NCBI GenBank assembly: GCA_024509875.1
Contig: JAMPIV010008516.1
Coordinates: 290,501-354,500 of the forward strand
From: Oreohelix idahoensis
Taxonomy: Eukaryota > Mollusca > Gastropoda > Stylommatophora > Oreohelicidae
Direction of reading: 5' to 3'
DNA: 64,000 bases
Below the pieces are notes generated by a model that made no database searches, was not told where the DNA came from, and saw nothing but the letters and a program-made list of their open reading frames with translations. The translations under genes were made by a program, and so were the position numbers. This document shows, one piece after another, positions 19,891 to 29,509 of this stretch. The stretch's first letter is position 1. Each line of letters starts with the position of its first letter.

Positions 19891-20959
19891 CAGTACTTTG
19901 CACACACAAAAAATGGCAGTCATATTTTGGCAACGCAGCACACTCATAGAAGCAAATAATAATAAAAACTGTATGTCTAGAGGAAGATTGGTATCTCCCC
20001 TATCTATTAACAGTGGTTTCAGTACAATATAATGTTGCCTTCTCCGGCAAGGCAAGACTGGATGATTTGGGTCATTGTCATGTTGAAATGTGCACCCATC
20101 GGGGTACATGACCTGCATAAATGGCAGAAGGTGTCCCTCTAGTATGTCGATGTACCTTTCTTTCGTGAGAATTCCTGTGAAAACACACAGTGGGGTGGCA
20201 CCTCTTGCTGACACCCCTCCCCCAAAGATGGAATTTCTGGGTATGTTTCGGTCGCTGGTACACAGGCGTTACAGGGTCTTTCGTCCAAATATTTATTTGA
20301 GCAGGATAAGACCAAACAGAACATTCATCTGAAAAAATCACATTGTCCCATGACAAATTTTGGTATTCGTGGCACCAGTTCAAGCGCATCTGTTTGTGAG
20401 TCTCTGTGAGCAATGGTGACGAAATTACCAGCTTTTTTGTGTAATTCATCCTGTGTAGCTCCCGGTTGACAGTAGCATTAGATACCTCTGGGCTTCCCAA
20501 CTCGATCATGCGCTGCCGTATGTTTTCTACACTCTTCATTGACCCAGCCCGAACGATTTGGGCGAGACGCCGATGGTCCTTTGTGTCCACAATTCTTGGC
20601 CTCCCACTACCTTCTTTTCGCTCGATTCCATTACCTGCTTTTAATTTACTCACAACTTTGTAGACAGTCCGCTCAGGAATGTTCAAGGTTTTAGAAATGT
20701 TGGAACATGTTTGATTTCCTTCATTCCAAAGCTGTGAAATTAACACACACTTTGACTTTGTATCCATTTTCTGCCACTAGCATTAGAAATTGTCGTCTGC
20801 TCTATTATCAAGGGACTTTACGCCAATTTTTTTTTTTACTTTTCGTAGTGTTTGCTCACTTCAGTGGAGTGCAAATTTGGGGCAGAACATGCATATTTAA
20901 TTAGATTTCAGCTTATTTATTTGAGCAATATGACTGCCATTTTGTTTTGCAAAGTACTG
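19891..20959 (-). mobile_element. Tc1-like element 1, internally deleted
   Basis: Its inverted ends are CAGTACTTTGCACACACAAA with AATGGCAGTCATATT on the left, and the reverse complement of CAGTACTTTGCAAAACAAAA with TGGCAGTCATATT on the right. TA precedes the left end; the right flank TG looks like a mutated TA. At 1,069 bp it is shorter than a complete Tc1 (about 1.6 kb), which agrees with the missing transposase C-terminus. Confidence 0.88.
19930..20767 (-). pseudogene. Tc1-like transposase, N-terminal two thirds
   Basis: Met at 20767 opens MDTKSKCVLISQLWNEGNQT, a paired-like helix-turn-helix region (ISKTLNIPERTVYKVVSKLK), then GSGRPRIVD and a second HTH. The catalytic domain starts with DNVIFSDECSVW (first Asp). 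A frameshift at ~20215 moves coding to the frame with ARGATPLCVFTGIL and FQHDNDPNH (second Asp). After this the protein departs from the family: the WP-SPDLNPIE part with the third acidic residue is deleted. It cannot be active. It lies within the 19891-20959 element. Confidence 0.88.
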
Positions 20960-21004
20960 TGTATATCATAGAAAATTCTATACAGAACGTTACAACATGA
21001 GGCA

Positions 21005-21215
21005 ATCTGATTATCAGAAGCAGGTCCCCCGTCAGACAAGTGTTTCGGCCTTATAATCTCCTTTATACTCTAAAAAAGAAGGGAGAGGGGTCCACTTAGG
21101 TCTTACCTCCCAAGTGTCAGCCTCCTGTTGTCTTTTCCAGCCTGCGCTGGGAATTGAACCCATTCAAGTTGGTTGCGAATTTCCACTTCACTCCTGGATG
21201 TATCCAGTCATAATA
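21005..21215 (-). mobile_element. possible tRNA-derived SINE
   Basis: On the minus strand GGGTTCAATTCCC (21151-21163) is a good B box, with GGAGTGAAGTGG about 40 bp upstream as a weak A box. A body of ~150 bp follows. No second copy or TSD was seen. Confidence 0.35.
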
Positions 21216-21689
21216 AGAAAACTTGGCTACAATGAAGAAGAATTTCCTTCCAATATTTGTCAAGTGTAATAAGCATACCGAGATAAGTCGCTGGAATTTA
21301 ATTAACATGCCCATTCAATTTTATAATATTTATAATATCTATGTTTTAAAATATATGTCTTACAGAAAAAAAAAATTTCTTTCAAAATTATATCAGAAAG
21401 AAAATTGACTATCGTTCCCACTTGTAAAGAATGTAAGAGTCATGTTCAGAAGAACACGTGACGAATTAGCTAAGCAGGCATATTACAATTGCTCATACAG
21501 CATAGTGAACATGCGGGCAAATACAAATGTCACATTCCAAAGTTACAGGTGTCAAATCAAAATTTAATACACAAAGAGAAGGGTGAAACAAAGTACTAGG
21601 GAGAGAAATGACAAAGTACGTGACAGGAATGAAGAAAAAAGAAAAGACTGTGAACGGAGCGAAGAATGCAGATAAGAACAACAGTTTAA

Positions 21690-22290
21690 AGGTCGCTTAT
21701 TTACAGAAATGGGGAAAATGATCAAACACAAATAGAAACAAAGAGATCGACAATGATGAGCTAAGAGAAAGAAACAAGCTAAAGAGAGAAAGACAAGACA
21801 AATATTAACACACATCGACAATGGCGAGCAAAGAGAAACTAACTAACTAAAGAAAGGGAAAAAAAGACAAACATAAATACAGATCGACAATGGTGAGCAA
21901 AGAGAAACTAACAAACTAAAGAAAGGGAAAAAAATACAAACATAAATACAGATCGACAATGGTGAGCAAAAAGAAAGCAACAAGCTTATGAAAGAAAGAC
22001 AAGACAAGCATAAACACAGATTGACAAAAGTGCGCAAATAGAAACAAACAAACTAAAGAGAAAAAGACAAGACAAACATAAACACATATTAACATCGGTG
22101 AGCAAAGAGGCAGAAACACAGAAAGATAAGACACAAACAGAAACACAGACACAAACAGAAACACAGACAGACACTGGCGAGTAATGAGAAGGAAACCGAA
22201 AGAGAGAAAGATAAGACACAAACAGAAAGACAAACAGACACTGAAGAGCAAAGCGAAAGTCACATTAAGAGAAACAAAGACAGCCACACA
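21690..22290. repeat. 69-bp purine-rich minisatellite, about 8-9 units
   Basis: The unit contains GATCGACAATGGTGAGCAAA, GAGAAACTAACAAACTAAAG, AAAGGGAAAAAAATACAAAC and ATAAATACA. Units are diverged, with 65-72 bp spacing, most alike at ~21820-21960. One strand is almost free of T-rich runs. Leu/Ser/Cys-rich minus-strand frames here are repeat readings and not a membrane protein gene. Confidence 0.88.
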
Positions 22291-22299
22291 GAAAAGAAA

Positions 22300-22825
22300 G
22301 ATATTGAGAAATATAAGCATGACAGAAAGTGCTGGAGATATAAACCAAGGATTTGGGAAGGTATGAAATATTAGAGGATGCAGAAATATATGCATAGGAC
22401 TTCTTTCTAAAACACTACTGTTTATTAAGTAAGGCAACAATTACAAGTACGTAAACATTAGGAAGGCAAACGCACATCATATGATAATGGACACGCCTCA
22501 CCTCTCGTATACGTGGATGCACACTTAACATTTAACAACCCATTTTCATACAGAACACAACATACCAAAACAAAACAATAAAAAAGGTATAACACCCCCC
22601 CCCCCCCTTATATGAGTCAGCCAATGCTGGTGAAGCATGCATGAGATGACCTATTTATTTATATTACCCTCCCCCGGCACGGCTTACAGGGCTGCGTCAG
22701 AGCTCGCGGGCGTGAGCAGTCTCGGCAAGCAATGTACAGCTGTTACCTACTGTGTCTGCTGAGGAAGTCACGTGATATTGTTTTTAAAAAAAAATGTGCA
22801 GTGCAATACAGAGATTTTTCGTGCC
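22300..22825. other. no recognisable gene; short poly(C)
   Basis: Contains a poly(C) run near 22595-22607 and no recognisable element. A GC-rich patch at ~22670-22740 has no assigned role. Confidence 0.4.
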
Positions 22826-22829
22826 CTGA

Positions 22830-23120
22830 AGGGGGCTCTAATTATTGTTGATAAACAAGTTTTTATTGCGTCATCCGTCCAAGGTCTTTCTGTCTTCTTT
22901 ATTCCTTTTGTGTCTGTCCTCAGTTCCCCTCATCCACATGTGTTGATCTTCCATGTCTCTTACCCTGGTATTTCCAGATCAGGAACTGTCTTGTAATGCT
23001 ATCAATTAGTTTTCTTAATGTGTGTCCTATCTAAATCCAGCGTCTTCTCCTCGCCTTCTGTACCTTTTGTTCCAGTGCTGTTCGTCTGGTTCTTTCCACC
23101 CACTTCACATGAGTGATCCT
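22830..23120 (-). pseudogene. LINE-C C-terminal fragment
   Basis: On the minus strand, in shifting frames, it codes VERTRRTALEQKVQKARRRR and WIWIGHTLRK, then DSITRQFLIW, matching the RTE-like consensus RRWRWIGHTLRK / ITRQAL-WN. It ends in a GACAGAAAGACCTTGGACGG region. Strongly truncated at both ends. Confidence 0.72.
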
Positions 23121-23194
23121 ATCATACAATTTCAATCTTATTCTGCACGAGCCATCCATTTATGAAAATATTTATTTTTTTCTGTCTTCTTCTT

Positions 23195-23590
23195 CTTGAT
23201 CCTCAGCCCCTGACTGTGAAAGCCTTGTGGCGTCTTGTAAGGCAGCAACAAACTGTCCCCATTTTGTTTGGTCGGTGGCCATCCTTCGTGCCGTGCCCCA
23301 ACTCCTGCTTTTCATCTCAGCCTCAATTGTTCTCCGCCAGGTTGTCTTTGATCTGCTTCACTTTCGCGGTCCCTCTGAGGTCCATAGCATAGCAGTTCTG
23401 GTGATGGTGACAGGGTCCCTTCTGAGGACTAGGTCAACCCAGTTTCAGCGTCTGCCTGCAATGATGGTGTGCATTTCTTTTTGACTGCACCGTGTAAGCA
23501 GTTCCTGGTTGGGGATGGTATTCGGCCAACAAATTCGAAGTACTTTCCTTAGGCAGGTTGTGTGGAATGAGGATAATTAAATATGCTTAT
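23195..23590 (-). pseudogene. LINE-C-related C-terminal fragment with GAA tail
   Basis: The minus strand gives TTCLRKVLRICWPNTI (consensus CLRKILRI-WPDTISN), a degraded HTIIAGRR / RRDPVTITRTAM-W segment, then a TTWRRTIEAEMKS and WGQFVAALQDATR ending typical of RTE LINE C-termini. The 3' end carries AAGAAGAAGAAG. It lies tail-first against the 22830-23120 piece. Confidence 0.75.
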
Positions 23591-23829
23591 ATTTCTAACT
23601 GTCATGAGGCGATATTATTGTCGTGAAATATTCTAATCCACACATATAAATTAAAACGTAAATATAAAGCCTAACGAATTACTTCAATAACAGGAAAGAG
23701 AAAAGGTAAAAAAGAACAGTGCTGTCACAATGACTGTACTCGAAATCCCCCTTGTTTTCTACTTCGTCTGCAAATTGTAACGTTTCACGTTGATAGTAAA
23801 GGCCTTCTGCAGCATACACGCGTTTCCCC

Positions 23830-26047
23830 AACACAATAAAATGTGTACTCCAATTCTAAGAAAAACCTTGAGATACGCAAGTTGACCTAGATTTAAAATT
23901 CCATTCATGTCCTTTTATACACTACGTAGCCAAAAAAAAAAAAAAAAAAAAACGAAAGACAGATAGACTAAAGATAGAAAGAAGGGAGGGCTGAAAGCAG
24001 GGACACATGCAACACTAAACACGCGTCGCGCGATACACAATTGCTGCCATCACGCGTGTAAGGCCAAATGCACTAGTTTTTTTCAAATCGACAGTGATAA
24101 AAACACTACCCATACCAGAGTTAGGTTTTAAAAACTTACAACATTCTTATTAGGAAATATGACATTATACTGGTTTACGTTTGAAAACATGACAGTACCC
24201 AGACACCCTAAAGTTTGGAAGTGAGGAGGTAGTAACAGCACGACTATCCTAGAAGAAAATGCATATTGGCTCCATTAAATATATATATTTGGGTTCCTTA
24301 GGACTTGCTGACAAATAATATGTTAAACGTTACGCAAATAGTCTAGGAATTAACAAATTATAGCCAAAAGAAAATAGTGAGGGTGTCAGACAACACCAAA
24401 TTCAGAATCGCTCAGTGGCAGAATTTCACCCCACCATTGTATGGGAAATAGGCTGACATGTTACCTCCTATTGGATTGGCGGAAAATAAATGTAAGGCTA
24501 AACACGATTAGTCGGACTATAAATACTACTTCTTTGTTGTTAGGGGAAACGTGAGAAGGGTAATATTTTTTGAAAAGTAGGTAAACATGGCATGATTGGT
24601 TAGAGCTGCCAATATACTCAATTCAGGGCGTCTGTTCCGGGCCACATCTTGTAATAAACCTACTAAGAAACAGTGCGTTGAGCACCAGTGCATATTGTTA
24701 TAAATAAAAGCCTGGGACATCGGCAGATCGAAGTTGTGCTATATTCATTGCCATTCAACGTCACTGTGTAATATTTCCATGAATTGTGGTAAGCTTGAAA
24801 GGTTTTATATCTTTTTAATGAAAATTGAATGTAAATTGATAAATTATGTCTGTATATATGTGTGGTTCAGTAGCGAACTTGAGGTAAAGCCTATATAATG
24901 CTCCAGCCTGAACAGAAGGTGTCGGAGGAAAGTGAAACTAAATGGAATTGCCAAACAGTACACTGACACCTATATTATTGACTAGAAAGAAATAATGCTG
25001 GAATTGCAGAGGCGTAGTAACCATTAGGGAGGAAAATACTGGTGAAAAATTGTTTCAGATGAAGATAGCAGTTGGCCTACCGCTCTGAACTCAGTGTTTG
25101 TTCTGTATTGTGCTCAGTGTAGAAATAGAGTATAAATTAGTTCTGAAGTAGGAGGTACAACCTTCTTGTTTCAGGGACTGTGGTCCTAAAGGTATTGAGC
25201 AGTACCTGGTCAGAGCTTTGCTGAATCCAGAGGCGGACAGCATACTCCTTGGTCCATATAGCAAACAGTGAGGTGTCTCCAGAACACAGGGGAGCAATCG
25301 AGCAGAGGAGTCTTTTCCTGCCGCCATCACGAAAGTTAAGCCTATGTGGCCAGCGGAGCTCAACATTATGTATACCCCCTTAAACTGACATTGTATTAAA
25401 ATAAGAGGGGAAATTAGTTGTTTTAATGAACGGAACTGAGAACATCTCCAATACTAGTTCCAACAGAAATAAACACTTGAAGTCATGATGACAAATACCA
25501 ACATAGCTTGAAAAAACAACACCAGTATTACCTCATATTACTACTACACAACTGACACACATATGATAAAATTAATAAAATATGTCACTACAAGATTCAT
25601 ATTGATAAATTATATATATATATAACTTTTAATTGAAATTGATTGTGATTCCTGGTTCACTTTGTATTTGAATCAGGATACATATATATTAATGAAAAGT
25701 AATTAATACATATTGATATTTGAAAATTTACCAGTGACTCGTTTAAGATAGTCTCATAGAATGTTCCATGTATGTGAGTGTCACAGTGTTGTCAAGTGTG
25801 GTGGAATAAATTAAATTGTTTATCTGTCTGTTGTTGTTGTGACTTACACTTCATCATATACATACCCTAGACATATAACGTAGTCATCACAATATTCCAG
25901 AATAATTCTGACTGAGGTATACATATGTGGCAGCAAGTAAGGTTATCTGTAAAACACTACACCTATTAGATACAGATACCTTCACAGCTGATCTCAGTCA
26001 GAATACTAAGTCCCCTATAGATATTTATAAAATCCCACTTTACCACA
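23830..26047 (+). repeat. 5' LTR (about 2.2 kb)
   Basis: Repeated nearly base for base at 29510-31711. By eye I count roughly ten substitutions plus an expanded A run at ~23932-23952 and a few 1-2-base indels. The shared part may begin TGTGTACTCC (23842) and ends TTACCACA (26047), giving TG..CA ends; 12 bp before TGTG are also shared, so the left boundary is uncertain. A length of 2.2 kb is long for an LTR. Small frames inside, which also appear in the second copy, are not recognised. Confidence 0.85.
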
Positions 26048-26052
26048 TATAT

Positions 26053-26070
26053 TGGGGTCCGGTCCGGGAT
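26053..26070 (+). promoter_or_regulatory. candidate primer binding site
   Basis: TGGGGTCCGGTCCGGGAT lies 5 bp after the LTR end and begins TGG, as tRNA-primed PBS sequences do. The matching tRNA was not identified. Confidence 0.5.
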
Positions 26071-26233
26071 ATTGAACTTTCTCCTGTTATATATATTGGG
26101 AATTATAAGAATTAAAAGGTATCCTTGGGTGGAATTAAATAAGGTTGAGCTCTCAGTGCCTGTGGTGTCATTAAATAAATAATTATAGATTATATTGTTT
26201 AGTTAGATATTATTTACATTTACCTGTTAGAAA

Positions 26234-28213
26234 ATGGCGGACCTGGCCAAATTTCGATCTGCTGCTGTACAGACTGCGAAAGAGTTAGGAATGGACGGGC
26301 AAATTATGATTTCTTATGTCACTGCTGAATGTGACAAATATATTGAACGGGAAGAAAGAAGATTAGAAAAAGAGGCCGAAAGAAAGTTAGAGGCTGAGAC
26401 TAAGAGGTTGCAGATTGAGGCTGAGGCTAAGAGGTTGCAGATTGAGGCTGACAAAGAGGCTAAAGCATTGGAAGCCGAGGAAAGAAGATTGACTGCAGAG
26501 AGGGAAGCAGAAAAGGAGAAGAGATTACAAAGGGAACATGAGTTACGACTAAGGGAGTTTGAGTTTCAAGGCCATGCTCCTGAAAATGGTGCCAGTTCCT
26601 TTACCTCTGATGCCACTGCTAGTCAGGGAGCCTCAACCTCGGCTATGAATTTTCATTTAGATCATTTTGTTGAGAAAGACGATGATATTGAGAGCTATCT
26701 AAATAGATATGAACTATTAGCTACCACATATGGGTTAGAGAGAGAAAGGTGGAGCTTAAAGTTATCTCAAGGACTTCGTGGGGCAGCTTATGAAGTTTTT
26801 GCTAAAATGAGCAGAGGTGATCACGAAAATTATGACATGCTAAAGCAGGCTCTTTTGTTAAGATATGAAAAGAACGCAGAATTTTATAGGAAAAAATTTA
26901 GGAATGCTAAACTACTGTCAGGTGAAACCTATCACCAGTTCTCTGCACGAATAGAGACATACTTGGAGAAATGGACTTCTCTGGGGAAAACCCAAGATCT
27001 TAAGGAAATGATCCTTATAGAACAATTAAGAGAGTCCGTGGCTCCAGACCTGAGAAAGTTTCTCATGGAACAAGGTGCAGAGAGGCTGGGTGAGTTGCTA
27101 AATGTTGCTGAAAGGTATCAAGCAGCTCAAGCAGAGGTAACAGGTAATAAAAAGAAACAGGTGGATAATTTTAGGGCACCACAGAACTTTAATAAATTTG
27201 ATCCTAGAGATCAAAACAAAGGTAAGCACCAGTTTGATAGGCCACGGTATGACAATAAAAATAAAACCCCACAATTCGATGAAAGGAAATATGATGAAAG
27301 AAAATCTTTCAACCAAGGAAAAAGGTGGTGTAAAAATTGTCAGATGGACAATCATGACACTGACCGTTGCAGAAGGAAACCTGTGTATATGGCCACCCTT
27401 CAGGTCAGGTCGACCTCAAGACAGGAGGAGGATATTATGTTGGATACCACTCCAGAAGAGATGAGGAAGGCACAGGCTGGGGATAGGACCCTCAAGCCTT
27501 GTTTCAGGAAATTGTCAACTTGTCATACAACTCCAGGCAAGGGAGATTTTTACATGAAAAACAAGTTGATGTATAGGAAGACTGGAGCTAGATCCAAAGG
27601 TCAGGGACAGCTGGTACTTCCTAAAAGATATAGGACAGAATTAATAAGGAGCCTACATGTGAAACCAGATGGGGACCATGAGAAAATAGGTACCATCATT
27701 CAAAAGGTGGCTCACAAGTATTATTGGCCCAAAGCAAGATGGGACATTGAGAATTTTGTAGAAAGGTGTAGCATAGCACATGAGGGAACACCCACAAGTG
27801 GGAACATTGATCAGGACCTGGACACGCCACGGGGCAAAATTAGGCCTGAGAATAAGAAGAAAAATAAATTTGATAAAGTGGACCAAATGAAATGGGAAGC
27901 CCCTTTTCACGGACAAGCTTCACTTAACTGTTTTACAATGGCCACTATGCAGAGAGTGCAAAAAGATGTCTTACCCCAGGATAAGCCGAAAATCCCTCAA
28001 TCGGACTTAAACAAACGGGAGGAAGAGGATGTAGAGAGGAAATCTCTCATCAAGAATTTTAAGTGGGGAGAAAGCCCCAAAAGAAGAATTGGTAGCGGTC
28101 GTTTTGTGACTGATAATTCTGGGAAGAAAAATCATCACTATAGAGCTTCAAGTGGAAGAGACCATACCGGTGCATGGACAAATAGGTCCACACAATTAAA
28201 GGTCCATATGTAG
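26234..28213 (+). CDS. LTR retrotransposon gag fused to remnant of integrase N-terminus
   Basis: An open frame of 659 codons starting at MADLAKFRSAAVQTAKELGM, 187 bp after the 5' LTR. Residues ~35-115 are a Glu/Lys/Arg coiled coil with repeated KRLQIEAE units. Residues ~135-300 resemble a gag capsid-like (retrotrans_gag) domain. Residues 366-379 are a CCHC zinc knuckle (C366, C369, H374, C379), which would bind the genomic RNA. After ~395 it reads into an integrase zinc-binding domain (VLPKRYRTEL, H475, H482, YYWPKARWDIENFVERC512), but the fourth ligand Cys is Ala515. No protease or integrase catalytic core is visible; residues 520-659 are basic and unlike anything I know. The intact frame is notable, but the protein is a deletion fusion. 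Confidence 0.85.
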   Translation: MADLAKFRSAAVQTAKELGMDGQIMISYVTAECDKYIEREERRLEKEAERKLEAETKRLQIEAEAKRLQIEADKEAKALEAEERRLTAEREAEKEKRLQREHELRLREFEFQGHAPENGASSFTSDATASQGASTSAMNFHLDHFVEKDDDIESYLNRYELLATTYGLERERWSLKLSQGLRGAAYEVFAKMSRGDHENYDMLKQALLLRYEKNAEFYRKKFRNAKLLSGETYHQFSARIETYLEKWTSLGKTQDLKEMILIEQLRESVAPDLRKFLMEQGAERLGELLNVAERYQAAQAEVTGNKKKQVDNFRAPQNFNKFDPRDQNKGKHQFDRPRYDNKNKTPQFDERKYDERKSFNQGKRWCKNCQMDNHDTDRCRRKPVYMATLQVRSTSRQEEDIMLDTTPEEMRKAQAGDRTLKPCFRKLSTCHTTPGKGDFYMKNKLMYRKTGARSKGQGQLVLPKRYRTELIRSLHVKPDGDHEKIGTIIQKVAHKYYWPKARWDIENFVERCSIAHEGTPTSGNIDQDLDTPRGKIRPENKKKNKFDKVDQMKWEAPFHGQASLNCFTMATMQRVQKDVLPQDKPKIPQSDLNKREEEDVERKSLIKNFKWGESPKRRIGSGRFVTDNSGKKNHHYRASSGRDHTGAWTNRSTQLKVHM

Positions 28214-28275
28214 CTCTGTTAAGAACGTGGACTGATGAAAAAGCAGAGGAAAATATCACATCCTCATACCAATAT

Positions 28276-29151
28276 GTGAATGAGCTGACCACTCGTTTAA
28301 AAACTGGCTGGAAACTTGCCAATGAAAATTTGAAACAAGCCAGGAAGAAACATGCTGCCTATTATAACAGGAAGGCGAAAGACAGAGATTTGGCTGTGGG
28401 AGAGAAGGTAATGCTTCTTCTCCCCGGGAGTCAGAATAAGTTACAGATTGGATGGCAAGGTCCATATACAGTTCTAGAGAAGGTGTCTAGAACAAATTAT
28501 AAGATAGATAAGAAGGGGAAAGAAAAAATCTATCATGTGAATCTCCTGAAGAAATATTTGGAGAGAGAACATCAGGAAGAGACACATTTGTTGACCTTGT
28601 CTATCGCCATGGAGATGAAAAAGGAACCACTTTCATCATTTGAATATCCATTACACCCCTGTGAGACAGCGGCACAGGTGAAAATCAGTACACATTTAAC
28701 GAAAACTCAGAAAGAGAGAGTGCAACAGGTTCTAGATACTCATACAGAGGTGTTAACAGACCGACCTGGGCATACAAACTTATTGGAATATGATATGAAA
28801 CTGATAGACCACACACCTGTCTGTATGAAACCATATTCGATTCCTTTTGCTAAGGAGAAAGCTTTGAAGGAAGAGATAGACTATTTGTTGAAGGAAGGAA
28901 TTATTTCACACAGTGAATCTTCGTATAGTTCCGGTGTTGTACTCTTAAGGAAGCCCTCTGGAGAACATAGACTCTGTATAGATTATAGGAGACTGAATGC
29001 TATTACAGAAGGACAGGTGGATCCATTGCCGGATACAAATCAGCTGTTTGCCAGACTAAATAAAGCTAAATATTTCTCAAAAGTGGATCTGAGTAAAGGA
29101 TACTATCAGATTCCAGTAAAACCTGAGATCAGACAAAATTGTTGGATGTAA
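28276..29151 (+). pseudogene. integrase C-terminal domain followed by partial reverse transcriptase
   Basis: A 291-codon frame. Residues ~1-95 contain an integrase C-terminal/GPY-type module: KHAAYYNRKAKDRDLAVGEK, LQIGWQGPYTVLEK, YHVNLLKKYLER. After a ~60-residue linker comes a Ty3/gypsy-type RT start: TDRPGHTNLLEYDMKL, MKPYSIPFAKEKALKEEIDY, SSYSSGVVLLRKPSGEHRLC, IDYRRLN, then FSKVDLSKGYYQIPV with the first catalytic Asp. The frame ends before the Y-x-D-D motif; the rest of RT and RNase H are absent. IN before RT is the Gmr1 arrangement and not the usual Ty3 order. The first Met is internal; the true frame begins upstream of 28276. Confidence 0.85.
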
Positions 29152-29159
29152 ACATTTCG

Positions 29160-29509
29160 GAGGAACGTAATGAATCCCTGAGTTGCCTCTTTGATTGAGG
29201 ATATTCCGAATGTTTCATACAGGCTAATAAGAAGATTATGGGATCCCCTACGAAAACTCTGCTATCACCAGGTATATGTTATCTCCTCATAACGTACATT
29301 TTGAGGAAAATCTAATGTTCTCTGGACATGTCATTGCGCAGACTCAGAGAAGAGAAATGGTGAATACGGGTTGTGAAGCAGCATTAAGACAAGCAGTCAC
29401 ACTTGCGGCTGTTCAGTAACATAACCGAAAAATATTATTGGTTGTAGAGGTCTGAGGCAGATTTCATGAGTAGTGCTTACTCTGAATGGACCCAACTACA
29501 TAAAACCAA
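29160..29509 (+). other. internal region of LTR element, scrambled 3' part
   Basis: This ~350-bp stretch between the RT stop and the 3' LTR codes nothing recognisable. No clear polypurine tract was found just before 29510, which fits internal deletion or rearrangement. Confidence 0.5.

Noticed and set aside
21564..22440. Leu/Cys/Ser-rich minus-strand frames resembling a multi-pass membrane protein
   Set aside because: They follow the 69-bp tandem repeat, repeat themselves with the same period and have no known family.
24526..25366. Minus-strand frames of 64 and 91 codons inside the 5' LTR, repeated in the 3' LTR
   Set aside because: Their repetition is explained by LTR identity; no protein family is recognised.
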